A DNA stretch of 64,000 nucleotides from Thamnaconus septentrionalis (GCA_009823395.1 CM020505.1:23355629-23419628); one strand, 5' to 3'. Shown: positions 11,775-24,550, counted from the first letter of the stretch. Notes: generated by a model from the sequence alone, not told the origin. Numbers and translations: made by a program.

Positions 11775-11776
<2 letters not shown>

Positions 11777-11828
<52 letters not shown>
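11777..11828. repeat. compound (TC)n(CA)n microsatellite
   Basis: TC run to about 11806 passing directly into a CA run to 11828. Confidence 0.93.
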
Positions 11829-12144
11829 CAATATGTCCGTGCTGTCTTTTAATGCCTCCCATGCTTAACAGGGCCTGTTTTCTGTGAGCGACTCCAATTC
11901 AACCAACTAGTCTGATTGGTCCAAGATGTGTTGTGCAGTTATGTATCTGCTGCCATGCCAACCCATGTGGTAAACAGGAAGATGTCGTGATTAGCATTAT
12001 GTTCACCAGCGGAACAAAAACAATTTTTTTTTTTTTTTTGTCTTTTTCCCAAAGTATCGACGTTCACGGCGTAAAAAATCAAGTTTAATAGTAGACTTCA
12101 AAACTGAATTAAAGTTTAGCAAAGAATTATATATATCTACTATA

Positions 12145-12489
12145 CAGGTACTACCCAAAAAATTAGAATATCAAGTAAAAGTTGTTTTATTTTGGCAATT
12201 TAACATAAAAGATGAAACCAACAAATTGTATTGAGCCATTCCACGCAAATTGACATCTCAAGCAGTTCCTTGTTGTAACTTTGCTGATTAAGATTTTCAG
12301 CTTATTAAAAGCACAAAGCCACAAACTCAGAAAATTAGAATACTGTGAAAAGCTTCAGTTTTGTAGCTTCAAAGAGTCCAAAGAATCCAAAACCCCTGCA
12401 AAAGGCTCCTGAGCCTTTAAGAAGTCTGTCTTGGGTTGGCTCAGAAGACTTCACACATTCAGGAGATTCTCATTTTCTGGCTAGTACTG
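12145..12489. mobile_element. Tc1/mariner-type MITE, TA-flanked, 345 bp
   Basis: The left end CAGGTACTACCCAAAAAATT is mirrored by the right end, whose reverse complement begins CAGTACTAGCCAGAAAATGA, giving terminal inverted repeats of about 30 bp. Both ends are bordered by TA (12143-12144 and 12490-12491), the target duplication of Tc1/mariner elements. There is no transposase frame, so it is non-autonomous. The phrase AAAATTAGAATA occurs at the left end and again internally (12331-12342). Superfamily is inferred from TA and the CAG termini. Confidence 0.75.
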
Positions 12490-14257
12490 TATAGTCAATT
12501 ATAAGAATGCACCTGGAGCCAATATTATTTGTGAAGACTGAGGCGTATTAAAACCGACGCTGAGCTTTTCCCGTCTCACCTTGGGTTGCATTTCCTCGCG
12601 CGCAACGACTTCATTTCTTTTTCTAAAAACACTTTCACCTCGTCTCAAGGTTGGCACACACACACACACACACACACACACTCGCTCCGCCAGCGATATC
12701 AGTGATGGGCGTCCTGGCGGAGCGAGCCGCTAATATGTGGAGCAGCTGCCGAGCCGGGCCTGGCTGCGCGCTGGGCCTCAGACAGAGGGGGCTCTGTTGC
12801 GAAGGTCCGTGTCACGCCATCAGAATGTGTGGCAGTGTGCTGTGGGTCCTGAGAAAAAGAGCCCCGGAGCGCCGCATTATCAGCTGCGTTGATAACAGCA
12901 TGGAAAAACTGAGGCCAACAGGAAAGACGTGCAGGGATCCTTCCCAGACCTGGCCACCGTTCGCTGCTCGCTGCCAGCAGAACCTCCTAGTGGGCGCTGC
13001 AGTCTGGTGGAAAAAAAAAAAAAAGTTGTGGAAAATATCTTTTAGATGTCACAATAAACCACACAGGTATGCAAATAAAAAAAAAAGCACAGAGCAGCAC
13101 AAGGTGTTGAATTAAATCAAGTGAAGCCCAGGCCAAGACTGCTCAAGGAAAAGGTTTGAAGCAGCTTCGTCTTTCTCTGGATTTCACCTCACGTCTTTCA
13201 GAAATAATGGACGATAATCCAGTTATGAATCACAGTTTTCAGGACAGGCACACAAGAATGTGTGGTTGTTAAACACATTCTTTATTTCTTTAATTTCATA
13301 CATCTATAGAGGTATTTTTTATCAATAGAAAAGGTGAAACTGGACCACATTAAAGTATTAAATTAAATTTTATCCAAAATTTCCAGCATAAATATTCTGA
13401 ATATTCTTTATTTGTCCCAACCAGACGTCGGTGGAAGGAACTCCGCCCCCCTCCTGGTCCCAATTTCTCTTTCCTTTTTTTTGCCTGATTAAAAAACACT
13501 TGAGTCAGATTGCTCTCACCGGGGGGTCACGCAGCTTTGTGTTAACGTCAGTGAATTAATAGGATGTGCTCGGCGGCCACGTGGAAAAACACCTCGCTGC
13601 TCCGTGTCATGCACACATGATGTTACTTCCATACGTAAACACGTAGCGGGAGCAGCCATGTGAACACTGGCCTGTAATTAATACCATGTACAATTTCCCT
13701 CCTCCCCGCCGCCGCCGCCGAACAAAACCACCTCCACCCCCCTCACCCTCTCCCCTCCCCCCCTCCGTCTCTTCCTCCTCGGAGGGGAAGAGTGCAGATG
13801 TGAGGAGGGTCAAACAAATAGCCGTGATTCAGCCGCAATTCCACACTGACATCCACTTAGCCTCAGGTTCCCTCTACCAGCAGCCACCTGTTGCTCTTCT
13901 TTAAACACTGCCTGGTGAGGAGGAAGTCCTCTCATGTGGAAACAAGCCACCCCCCACTACCCCCCCGATACGCTCCCGGGAGGAACTGTAAAGGCCTGAA
14001 TAAAATTGTCCTCGGACCTCGGCAACGTTATTCAGGCCTTCAGAAAAAAAAAGAGAGAAAGAAAATCATGCAGACAGAGAGGAAGAGGAAGAGGCAGCGG
14101 GTCGGGGGAGGGGGACGGGGGTGAGCTGGAGTGATAAAGAGTGATTCAGCCATATGGGCCGGGGAAAACGTGCTGGTTCCACCGAGCAGCGCCTGGCACA
14201 AAGCAGCAGGAGAGACATCTGCTGTGACTGCACTGCGAGGCCCAGGCCACTGGGACT
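12490..14257. other. gene-free interval
   Basis: Contains (CA)n at 12655-12681, A-runs near 13011-13024, an AT-rich patch at 13260-13410 and CCG/CCT-rich sequence at 13695-13780. A weak CTCF-like site is near 12983-12998. No protein is recognised. Confidence 0.55.
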
Positions 14258-14777
14258 CAGTGTTGGAGTTCTCCAGGTTGGTCCTGGTCTCCACACCACT
14301 TCTTCAGCGACTCGGTCTCGTCTCGGACCCGGAGGCATTTTCACTGGGTCTGGTCCCGGTCTGGGACCGGAAGGACTGGGGATTTTTGATCCAGACCAGT
14401 GGAGACTCAGCCAACACTGTAATAACACGATAATAACGGAAAAGAATCCAGCTGCTGCTGTTTTACACTCTGTTGGTGACACCAGAGTGACACCCTGCCC
14501 CCTTATTCCTAGTGAGTTTATTTTTTAGTTTCATGAAGCAAAGCTGTTTTTAGAAAATGGTTCAAAATAGTTGGCAAAGCAGCAAAATGCTGAAGAAAAC
14601 AATTAAAAGACGCCTTGCTGAAAAGATGTTGCTGTTCCATTTAGAAGCAAACTGGAATTTAAAAAAGACGTTTTGTTGTTATTTTCCTTTGCTATATAAA
14701 GTCTTGGTCTGGTCTCCATGCGCTCTAGTCTTGATAATGTCTTGGTCTGGGTTGGTGCCGTCTGGACTACAACACCG
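14258..14777 (+). mobile_element. hAT-like non-autonomous element, copy 1
   Basis: Same family as 58151-58620. The start CAGTGTTGGAGTTCTCC and the end ACTACAACACCG are short imperfect inverted ends. Shared interior includes ATCCAGACCAGTGGAGACTC, AACACTGTAATAACACGATA, TTACACTCTGTTGGTGACAC and TTTAGAAGCAAACTGGAATT. A GGTCTCGTCTCGG-type segment follows the left end. There is no coding capacity. Superfamily assignment from the CAGTG ends is tentative. Confidence 0.75.
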
Positions 14778-16074
14778 GTGACTGGAGTGAAAACCGTGCT
14801 CTGCTTTAGCATCCAACATTTCAAAGTGATGTGAAGGAGTGGCTCTGACCCGTGTGGACTCACCAGGCGTGTGTGTGATGAACCCCGACGGCCTCCTGAT
14901 GCTGCAAGTTTACAGCCATTCGTCACGTCGGCCTCCTTTACAGATGGACGCCGCCAACTTTGGCGGAAACTTTCCGCCGGGAACTTCAAATGGCTGGAAG
15001 TGCTCTTTTAATTAAACCTAATTAAAAGCAAAGCAATTAGCAAAGTGAAATTAGCAACATTTAAAAGGCGTTTGGCCATTGGCTTGATTAAAGTTGGATG
15101 ATGAGAGTGGGGTAAGTGAAGACCAATACGGGAGCGGATGAAGGCCATAGGTCTGGATACTGGGTGTCAGGTGAGGCGGCAGCGGCTGTGAAGATGAAGC
15201 ACCCGCAGGCGAGGAAACGAAGAGCGATGAGCGCGGCTGGGTTGGCGGTGCGGCGCGCGCGCTGCCTCTGGTTACAACACACAGACATCCTGCACTCGCA
15301 GCTCACAGCGGCTCTGTTACCCAGACAGAGGTTTGTGAAGGGCGAGTGTCTGGCTGAGGTGAAGGTAGAACTGCCGCTCCCGTGCAGCAGCAGCAGCAGC
15401 AGCAGCAGGATGATTAGCGCCAGCTCGGCGGCGCTCCGGCTGCTGATTCACCCGCCGTCCTCCTCGTGTGGAGCAGCCAAACAGTAACACGCACCCAGCC
15501 GGGCGACACACTTTCAGCGTCGGAGCGTGAGCGGCTTGTCTTTCCTTTAAGATTAAAGCAGCTGTCGTCACTTATAAACATCCAGGACGCAGTAAAAGCA
15601 GCTCTGGAGGACGGGATTCAGTCTCAACACATACATGGAAAAAAATAGTGGCAGGAAATTCAATGGATTGGTCGGAATTTGGGAAAGCAGCTCCATAGGG
15701 ATGCAAATTTCTCTTAATATTATATTTAGTTGGTTAGAAGTTAGTATAATAATTAAAAAAAAAACATAATTAAATAAATTCAATTTTGCACTGTTGTTAA
15801 AACTGACTGAACTTTCAAACTGACAAAATGGGCTTTTGTGATTTTGTCACTGAAACACAGTCGCACCCATAGCACTGCTTCTAAAATAAATACATAAATA
15901 AATAAATAAATAAATAAATAAAATTGTTATTAATAATAATAATAATAATAATGATAATAATGATAACTCCAATGGAGCGGTTTTCCTCCCCTTGCCTGCT
16001 TCCTCCTCTCCTTCTTTGCGAGCGCATATGAATAATGAGGCGAGGGAGGTTAACGGCAGGTCACTCACGGCTTC
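14778..16074. other. gene-free interval with homeodomain-rich block and AAAT/TAA repeats
   Basis: 15005-15110 holds three TAATTAAA or CAATTAGC type sites in a row and may be regulatory. (CAG)n lies near 15388-15408. (AAAT)n at 15885-15922 is followed by (TAA)n at 15929-15960. No gene is seen. Confidence 0.5.
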
Positions 16075-16260
16075 CTGTCTGCCCTGTTATTTATTCAGCG
16101 GAATGAGGAATTGATCACGTTATTGTGTTAAGAGGGAGCTGATTTGTTCTAATCAGGTGTGTATTGGCAGGGCCGGGCCCGCGGGCCTCCATTGCATTAG
16201 AACCCAGCTCAGGCTGCCATAGGTCAAGCCGGCTCGGCCCATTTTACAACTTCACGTCAC
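16075..16260. promoter_or_regulatory. candidate regulatory element
   Basis: Complex block with GAATTGATCACG, GTTCTAATCAGGTG and CATTGCATTAGAACC, bounded on the right by C-rich and CA-rich simple sequence. Inference from composition. Confidence 0.35.
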
Positions 16261-17850
16261 CTTCCTGACCTTTTGATGACCACTAACAGAGACCCCCCCC
16301 TCCACCACCGCCACAGAAGTGGACGCACACACACACACATACACACGCACACACACAGCTGATATACGACAGAGCAATGTGAGTGGAGGCGCTGCTCCGG
16401 AGTCGCAGGGAACTGAAGGTCTTCGGCAAATGAAGGAACTATTTTCTTCTTCCGCTCGTTGACTCTTTGCTCCCCCAGCACGGCTAAATATATATATTTT
16501 TTTCTTTTTCCATCATGAATGAGAAAGTGTGTAAATGGCGTGCAGGTGCGGGAAGCTGCTTCCCCTCCTGCCGAGGCGACATCGCGTCAGCTCACTCATC
16601 AAATGATTTTGCCGCTGTGTTTGCACTCGGCCACGACGTGGTGGTGAGCACGAGTTGATGTCACCACAACGCCTCAGCACGAAACAAAGCGTCCAGCTCA
16701 GAGTTGAACCTTCAACATGGCTGCATTATTTTAATACCATGTGTTTGTGTTCCTGCGTTGATATTTTACAGCTTCAACATTTCACAGTTAATGCAGGTTA
16801 ATTAATATACAACTTGTAGCGCATCTGTTCAAATTCCCAATGTGTTTAAAATATTCTGCAATGTGCTGTGCACTAGATCATATCCTGATTTTTTTTAAAT
16901 TTAATTTTAATTTTAATTTTCCAGTTTGCAGTGAAGCATAATATAAAAAAAAAAGACTTTAATTCCACTTTTTCCATATTTCTAAGTTACAGCCGTAAGT
17001 TCTGTTGCTATTATGCTTTTAGCAAAAAAAACAAAAAATAAAAAACAAACAACAGTTGCTTTGTTACTCACTCAGTTGCTCACTTTGACATTCTTTTGTG
17101 GTGGTGATGGATACAAAGATAAAGCCAGGAGCAACATCTCCATGTTTCTCCAGTGTTTCCATGATTTGCCAGTCTACTGACCTTCTACGTCCTTCCAGTC
17201 TTTTGTCTCTTTTTACTCGAGCAACTCTCTGCAAGCAAAACGTTGCTCTGTTTCAACTTAAAGCAACAACACAGCCGCACAGGCAAATGACGGCAGTCCG
17301 CCTTGCCGACTGCTGAGAAGCCTCCTCACTCTCCCTCCACTTTCATCCTCCCGACTTCCTGCCGCAATCACTATGGCTGTGAAAAAAAACAAAAAAACAT
17401 CTGCATTGAAATTATTCCACTTCCTGGGGCTTGAATAAAATCAGGTCTCCACAAAACAACAACAGGAAGAGGGCCACTTCTTCTTTTTCCTTTTTTTTTT
17501 TTTGGTGCTAAATATGTGCAAGAATTTGGAGGACGCCTGTGAGCAGAAAGGCGGCGGCGCAGAGGAGCAGCCTGTTAACACATTAGCAGACACCAGGAGC
17601 AGCAGCAGACCTACAACACTGCAACACTGGCGGAGAGCTGCTTCCAAAAGAAAGAAAACCCACTGATTTCACTGGGTTTTTTTGACTTTTGATCTTATTT
17701 TGTGATTCTGCATCACAAGAACATCAACAACGGCATTTTTCACTTTGAATGTACACCCTTTTTCCTTTTCACATTTCTTTTTTTTTTTTTTTTTACTGGC
17801 TTGCATGTTTGAGAGCCTTCCTCCCATTGTACACATGGAAAGAGCAGCGG
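16261..17850. other. gene-free interval
   Basis: (CA)n near 16325-16358, then AT-rich sequence with several A/T homopolymers (16890-17050, 17490-17504, 17778-17794). No recognisable gene or element. Confidence 0.55.
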
Positions 17851-18140
17851 TCAATAATTAGCCAATAGCAGCATCTGCCTCACCTCAGGCAGTCTGCAGC
17901 CTGGCGAATGAGCTCCCATTCATGCAAGCAGGGCGGTGGAGGAGAGCCACAACACTGCGTCTCTGTGCCAGATCCTTCCTTTGCACACAGGTGATGCATT
18001 AAATATGAACCAGCGCTAAATAAAACTCCCGTTTACCTCCAATGGACGTGAAATGGCTCTGCCCTGTCAGACATGTACAGCTTTGATCCGTTTATTGTGA
18101 CGTGTTAATAACTCTTCGTGTCTCTGGGACATTATTGTAT
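17850..18140. promoter_or_regulatory. candidate regulatory element
   Basis: Contains AATAATTAGCCAATAGC, GATGCATTAAATATG, CGCTAAATAAAAC, CTTTGATCCG (TCF/LEF-like) and TTATTGTGACG without simple repeats. Inference only. Confidence 0.38.
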
Positions 18141-20639
18141 TTTTTTCACCTCCTAAATGAGACGGTCTGATGTCGCAAATATGCTTAAAAAAAAGAAAGA
18201 AAAAACCCTTGTAAATGCTGTGAAAAGAGCCCAGCGTGCCGGGGAACGCGGCCGGTAATTATTGGCTATAGGACAACATCCTATTCCCAATCCCACTCTT
18301 GGCATATAATGAGAAAAAGCTGGCAAAAAACTCATAAAAGCGTGACAACTTTCCTTCCGCACTCTATCATTTCCTCACCCTCCCCATTACCTCTTGTTTT
18401 TTTCTCTTTTACGCCCCAAATGAAGCGAGTTCCGTTCAGGACACCCGGCAGCCTCAGAGAAAACGCCGCTGCGACGTGGAAAAAAAGGAAAAAGCCACAG
18501 GTACCGGCCGGTGTAAACAATTGCCATCGCTCTTCACGCTGCTTGAAACTTGTTTAAAAATGTCTCGGCGTCACCCTGAAACGTTTACTCAGGCAACTGG
18601 GCGTGCAGAATTAATCTTGGGGGCTCACAATTAGGACATTGAGGAATTTCCCTCGACATGAGACGGGGCTGGCGACCTCATTCTCTCCTAACAGTAGCCT
18701 TGGGAGGGTGTGTGTACACAAACCTCCTGTGGTTACTCAAATGTTGTAAACTGTATAACTAAAGCTTAGGCCTCATTCATAAGCTGTTTACCTTGTCGAT
18801 AAATCACGCCGTCCCTCCAGCGACAGGTAAATGACGGTGGGGGGGCTTAGCGCCATCCGGAGACCTGGATACTTTAAGTCAGGGGCAACAAATAGAAATT
18901 ATCCCTTCAAATAATGACACTGAAGCCCCGGCGTGTGTTTGGTTTGGTGTTTGGTGCGCGGAGGAGGAGGAGGAGGAGGAGGAGGAGGAGGAGGAGGAGG
19001 AAGATGGCTGAGAACGGAAATGCAGGTGTAGCCGCCACAGCGCCGGCTGATGGCGGCCGTACGTCACTGCACCGCTGCGTCGTCGTCATCCGTCTGCTTC
19101 ACTGACTTTGCGTTGACAGACGGCAGCAAATGAAATCCAACTCAGATGAGATGGATGTGATTCTTCTGAGCTGCTGGAAACTTGCAGAAGAAGAAGGTTC
19201 TGCTCCGAGACGCTACGAGGAATCTTTCAAGGAAAATCCCTCGACCGCTGCATCCCAGCGGTGATACGCGTTTGTGTGGTGGCAGTGAACGCATCACAAA
19301 CTGACAAAAAACTCCATTCTGTAATTCGGCCAGTGACTATGTGATGTCACAAAGGGAAGAGGCAACACCTCCAGCTGCAGTAGGTGTTGACTCCGCCCTC
19401 CTGAACAGCCTCGTTTTTCTCCCTTTTCTGAACACGTTCAAGGCCCACCATCCGTCTTACTGTTTATTTCAGGGGGCTGTAAACACAGGGCTGAATATGT
19501 TTTTATATTTCAATTTCAAGCAATCGCTCAGGCGATGTTTGCTCCACTGAAATCCAGGATGACAAGAAAACAACAAAACAACTGTAGGTAATAATATGTG
19601 GGACCTTGCTGACTGACAATGATGTCGACAAAATCTTCAACCCAACCAAACAAACAAACCCTGAAACTGCAGCTACACTGCAGCTACATCCACACGCAAG
19701 CTTGGAAATTATATCTTTGCACAACCATTGCTCGTTGTACATTTAAATCACAGATCCATCAATCGATCAATTGAAGGATGAAACCATCAAATGCCAATAA
19801 ACAACACGACAAATCATTTCCCCTCTAAATGCATCTTAACAGTTCCAAAACACAGCATGAACAATAAATGAATGAAAAGAGTCAACACCAGCTTCCAACA
19901 ATACATTTCAAATTTAGTGCCCTTAAACAACATTGACTAAAGTTTCCTTCATCTGGATAACTGAGTCGATCGTGCACGGATGCAAACTTACAGACATTTG
20001 CTTTCCAGGGCCCAGACAACAGAAGAGCAGCGGACGAACCTTCAGTCTGCATGTGTGGCTGGAACAAACTGAGGCCTGAGGCCTGCAGGTGCTTTATCCC
20101 CTCCTACTTCCTCCACTTCCTGCTTCAGAAGGACGTGCAATACCCTCAAAATAGCAAGAGGGCGCCGGCCAGAAATCAAAGGCCTGGAGGGCAGAAGACT
20201 TTACGTCCTTTAACTGGTGAGACGCACTTTTCAATGTTTTTGTGTTGCCAACAAGACTTTGAGAACTTTGCTGCTCGTGTTTCTCCTCGTTAGGAGGGTA
20301 AGCTTCTGCTGGCGGCTTAGTCTGCACAGTTTACTGCGTTATCATTGCAGTGTGACACACACACACACACACACACACATGGAAGTGGGCCGGGGAAGGT
20401 GGTTCCTCACCAAGCAGCACGAAGAGCCGAGACTGCGGCTCATTCCTCATTCCTGCAGACACCACAGCGCCACATTCCTCATGGTGGCGTCTCAGTGTTC
20501 GCTGCACACTGGTCGGCACGGCAGACCTCAGCCACGCGTCGCACACCAGGGTGATGGACGACACGCCACGTTTCCAGCTGCGTTACACCACCGGCGTTGA
20601 TCTTTATCTCCTTGAGTGAGCGTTGACGCGTCTGAACAG
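18141..20639. other. gene-free interval
   Basis: Holds a GAG run (18960-19001), a CA array (20355-20379) and unique sequence. The 18570-18800 block (GAATTAATCTTGG, CACAATTAGGAC) could be regulatory. A CTCF-like GAGGGCGCCGG is near 20159-20169. No gene is seen. Confidence 0.5.
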
Positions 20640-21075
20640 AGCCGTTCAAAGTATTCATATCTTCTACTTAAGTAAAAGTGCGGGTCCTTGAGGGAAAAAA
20701 TGTACTGATGTAACTCCTTTACTCCTGTAAAGATAAGAAACTACAGATTCTGAGATGTACTTACTGTAAGTAAAAAGTTGAAATGATATTTTTGCCATGG
20801 ATGAAATGCTACATTTGCAGATAATTGAGCCAAAATGAAAGAGTGACCCTAAAGCCCAGATACTCAGAAACATCTCCGTCTGTAGTCTGAGCCACTTCAA
20901 TAGTAAACTCCACAGCAGCAGAGCTCAAATAGCTCCACTTCAAGCTGACTTTGAACAGAATTAGTATTTTTTGCAAACAGAAGTAACAAGTGTGTTTTCC
21001 CAGTGCCGGGAGTAGGAAGCAGTGATGCCTGCATTCAGAAGTAGGGAGTAAATGCAGTAAAGTAGCCGAGTCTGA
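20640..21075. repeat. probable dispersed teleost repeat
   Basis: The left part CTTCTACTTAAGTAAAAGTG, with repeated TACTT/AAGTA phrases and a right part AGTAGGGAGTAAATGCAGTA, has the style of a common fish dispersed repeat rich in AAGTAAAAGTAC. No clear terminal inverted repeats or frame were found. Identification is from memory of the repeat style. Confidence 0.4.
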
Positions 21076-22539
21076 CAAGAATGTCCGGCTGCTGATCAGA
21101 GTGCAAATGAAGCTGCTGGTGACACACAGTGTGGACGCACTGAGGGATCATATTGTCGCTGCGGCTCGGTTACACACCTCAGAGGAGACGCACCTGCTGT
21201 GACACCGGCCAGCGGGGTCGCGACACCAAACTCTCTCAGTTGCAGGGGGCGCCGCAGGTCAACTGGCCTCTGGACGTCGACTCCTCCACGATGCTCCGCC
21301 CTGCAGCATGGCTGGCTGCTGCACAGGTGAGGACACAACCAGCAGGAGGTCCGTGCAACTCTTGACTCCCAGTCCGCAGTGCTGCGCTGCTTCTGATTGG
21401 TTAAAACAGAGGACAAAGTTTTCATCGGAACTTCACAGTGTTTTTCTGACTCAGCTGAAACAAACACAGCTTAAAGATTTATGTTCTTCTAACTACTGCG
21501 CACTAAAGAGTATGTGGCAAATGATCACAGGCCCAATGCAATATTAAACATGTTGTCATATTTCTGACTCCAAATGAAAGAAATACCAGAAGAGAGCAAC
21601 TAGCAGTGGCTCGATTCAAGTTTTGACCAAAGAAAATGGAAATTTGAAATTGTCCGTGGATAAAAGTGAAATTCTGCTGGCAGATTTTCCCGTCTTTCAC
21701 TCTTGGATTTATAAAGCAGCAATATGAAGATAATCCAACCCTCTCACATCACTTTTTATTTAGTCAGGCATTAATGAATCCTGTCGACTTCATGCAAGTG
21801 AATCCTAATGTTTGAGTGTAAACTTGTTCAGATATGCACATGGCTGATGTTGTTGTGAGTGTTGTAATGGACACACCTCCAGTCTTGTCTTAAAGTGTTA
21901 TTGGAAACTTTTAAATAAATAAATGACATATTATGTAACCTGTAGAACATTGCATTTATTTATGAATTTATTTGAATGTATGCCTTATTTGTTTTTTTTT
22001 TACAATCTCACACAAAGCTCGTTTTCCTAAAAGTTTTTTGGACTCAAAAAATCTCTCTCTCTCTCTCAGACTCTTTCTGGATTCATATTTATTCTTGTAA
22101 ATCCTCTCTCATTTTGTCCCCTGAACGTCAACAATGACAACAGTGTTTTACTCCGGCAGTAACTTTTCACCTGGTGGCCTCAGCTCACAGCCCAGCTGGG
22201 CCAAATAAAGAAAGAAGAAAAGAAGAGAAGAGAAGAGAAAAAGCCGCTTCCAGCAGTGAAGCTGGAGTCAGTCTGCCAGTGGAGGCTGGAATAAAGAGGC
22301 AGCTCAGGTTTAGGAGGCCTCATCAAACCAGAGCTCCTCTCCTGCTGGTCAGGTCCTCTGTGGAACACTTTTAATCTGCTGTGAAAAATCATCTCTTCCC
22401 TCCCGCCGTTGATTCATAGCCGGAAGCTCACTCTTTAAAATGCTTCAGCGTCAAGTTCTTGTTTTGTTATGTTTTGTTTTTTTTTTTTTTTTTGGTTAAT
22501 GTATTTTTGCAAGAAAGTGCACAAAGAGAGAGAATTCCA
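21076..22539. other. gene-free interval
   Basis: Unique and AT-rich sequence with a short CT run near 22053-22068 and a T run near 22478-22493. No supportable gene. Confidence 0.5.
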
Positions 22540-22870
22540 GCCGGCGTTTGCCTCTAAATACATGTTATTGCAACACATGGGATTACAGGAATGGCTTAAC
22601 AAGCAAAAGCGCTTACAAACACTCTTTCATTATGTGTGATATCACGGAGAAAGTATGTAAGTGGAAAGGACCAGTTTTACATTTTTGGTCATGGAACTCG
22701 GCGGCGGCACATGGCCCCTTTGTCAGGGTGGGATTATCAGGAGCGAGCGCTCACAAAAGGAAATGCTTGTGGCGCTACAGTAACAGAAGGATAAAATCAG
22801 CCGTGTGATGATTGGGGTGACACATTTGTTGGGCTGTAATGAAAATAAGCCCATTGATGGTCCATTCAGC
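22540..22870. promoter_or_regulatory. candidate regulatory element
   Basis: Long complex block with AAATACATGTTATTGC, GGATTACAGG, AACAAGCAAAAGC, GATATCACGG and GGATTATCAGG, followed by a GT array. Lack of simple sequence over 300 bp is unusual here. Confidence 0.4.
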
Positions 22871-22972
22871 GGCAGGGCCGCGTCCCCCTCGCCTCCACAA
22901 ACTCCACATCCTGTCCCTTTATCCTGCAGCCAAGTGGCAGACAGATAGAGGCTCAGGGAGGGGGCAGTGCAG

Positions 22973-22974
<2 letters not shown>

Positions 22975-23008
<34 letters not shown>
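22975..23008. repeat. (GT)n microsatellite
   Basis: GT repeat of about 33 bp between two complex blocks. Confidence 0.93.
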
Positions 23009-23009
<1 letters not shown>

Positions 23010-23029
23010 TGTCACTCTGTCACTTTGCA

Positions 23030-23240
23030 TACACGGCTGATGAGTATGACGGAGCCGTCTCCGCCGCTGCTCACCAGCTAATCAATTTGTGTTAATCTGC
23101 AGGATTAGCGAAGCCCCCAAATATCTGGCTGAATGGGACCAGTTAACGCAGCTCTTTTCCGCCGGGCCTCCATTGTGCCTTTGTCCAGGCAACAAAACAA
23201 ATGATGTGCTGGGAATTATGCAATTACACACACTGTGTTC
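23030..23240. promoter_or_regulatory. candidate regulatory element
   Basis: Contains AGCTAATCAATTTGTGTTAA, GGATTAGCG and GGAATTATGCAATTAC in non-repetitive sequence, ending at a T-run (23257-23274). Confidence 0.38.
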
Positions 23241-24095
23241 ATATTTGCACTCCATTTTTTTTTTTTTTTTTTTTACTTTTTATGCAACTGTGCGGTCATT
23301 GAGATTAAGAGTCTCTCCTGCTGGGGGGAGTTTTAGTCATCGCAACGACAGAGAGAAATTTAAAAAATAAAATTGATGCACATCAAAAACAGTTCTATCC
23401 CAATTGCTATTGATTTTCTGAACTCTGAGGAGGGTCGAGCATGGCCTTTGTCTTGTCTGGATGCGTTTGTCTGGATGTATATCTGAGTTTGTGTTTAAAT
23501 ATTAGAAGCTGTAGCAGCTGCACTGACAGCAAATACCAGCAGCTTGGCTGCGTGGTCAATAAACAATCAGTCGATCCAAAGCAAAGACGTTGTGAGAGGG
23601 TCTGGAGGCCCAGCCAGGTCTGACATGAAGGAATAATTCAGCCGAGATCACTCTATTGATGTAATAACAGGTTGCAAATGCAAGTCATAAAGTCACTTGA
23701 ATTCCAGGAAAACACACAAAAGCCCTGGTGCACCTCCCTGACATGTGCTAACATTGTGAGGTCAAGGCTGGAAGCCAAGCAGACGCTGCGAGGCCTCCTT
23801 AATGTCAATGTCACCATATCACCGTATCATAAGACAGCAAAACCACGGCGCCGATAAAAGATCAAGCAGGAAGTCACAGGCCGCCACTCACACGTTTGAT
23901 CCCCAGGCTGCGGCTGCACACTCGCCCCCACTGGGCTGCACATAAACACACACACACACACATGAAGTGAGAAGATCTCCCTGTGAGAAGCTGCCCCCAG
24001 TCTTCCACAGGGTGTCTGGATGGCTTCAGACTGCTGCTGCTGCTGCTGCTGCTGCTGCCCCGCCCGTCTGCAGCACCAAAGCCCAGAGCTCAGAC

Positions 24096-24132
<37 letters not shown>

Positions 24133-24525
24133 CTCAGATGTGCCTGCGACCAGCACATGTTGGCGCGGCCGAGCGTCTCGATGGCTGTGAGCAGCTGTTG
24201 TTCCAGAGCTGCCGAGGACGATGAAGGAGGCAGCGAGCCACCAGTGATACTTATCTGTACAAATTAAAATAAATTAAAAAAAAAAATCTATAGTTGTCAT
24301 TATCACAATGGTTTGATGGTCATTAATGTTTTCTATAATTCAACAACTATGATATGTATTAGCAGCAAAGCAGGGAATATTTTTTCTTTTTAGGTTTTTA
24401 TTTTTAGTCTTTATTTATGTTGTTCATCAATTCACCATTCTGCACAAAAATAGCACCATTGTCCTAATTTAAGCTTTTGTACAACTGCATCATTTCTATG
24501 ATTCATTAACCTAACGGTGAGAATG
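23241..24525. other. gene-free interval with microsatellites
   Basis: T run, then unique sequence, (CTG)9 at about 24031-24058 and (CA)n at 24100-24130, then AT-rich sequence. No gene is recognised. Confidence 0.55.
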
Positions 24526-24550
24526 GCACGCGCCCCCTGCTGGCCAGGTA
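24526..24550 (-). promoter_or_regulatory. strong CTCF-type binding motif
   Basis: On the minus strand the sequence reads CTGGCCAGCAGGGGGCGCG (about 24547-24529). This matches the vertebrate CTCF core CCASYAGRKGGCRS at essentially every position, including the GGGGGCGC end. By the usual convention the motif points to the left, away from sall1. A CTCF insulator or loop anchor is a reasonable reading; occupancy is unknown. Confidence 0.6.
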
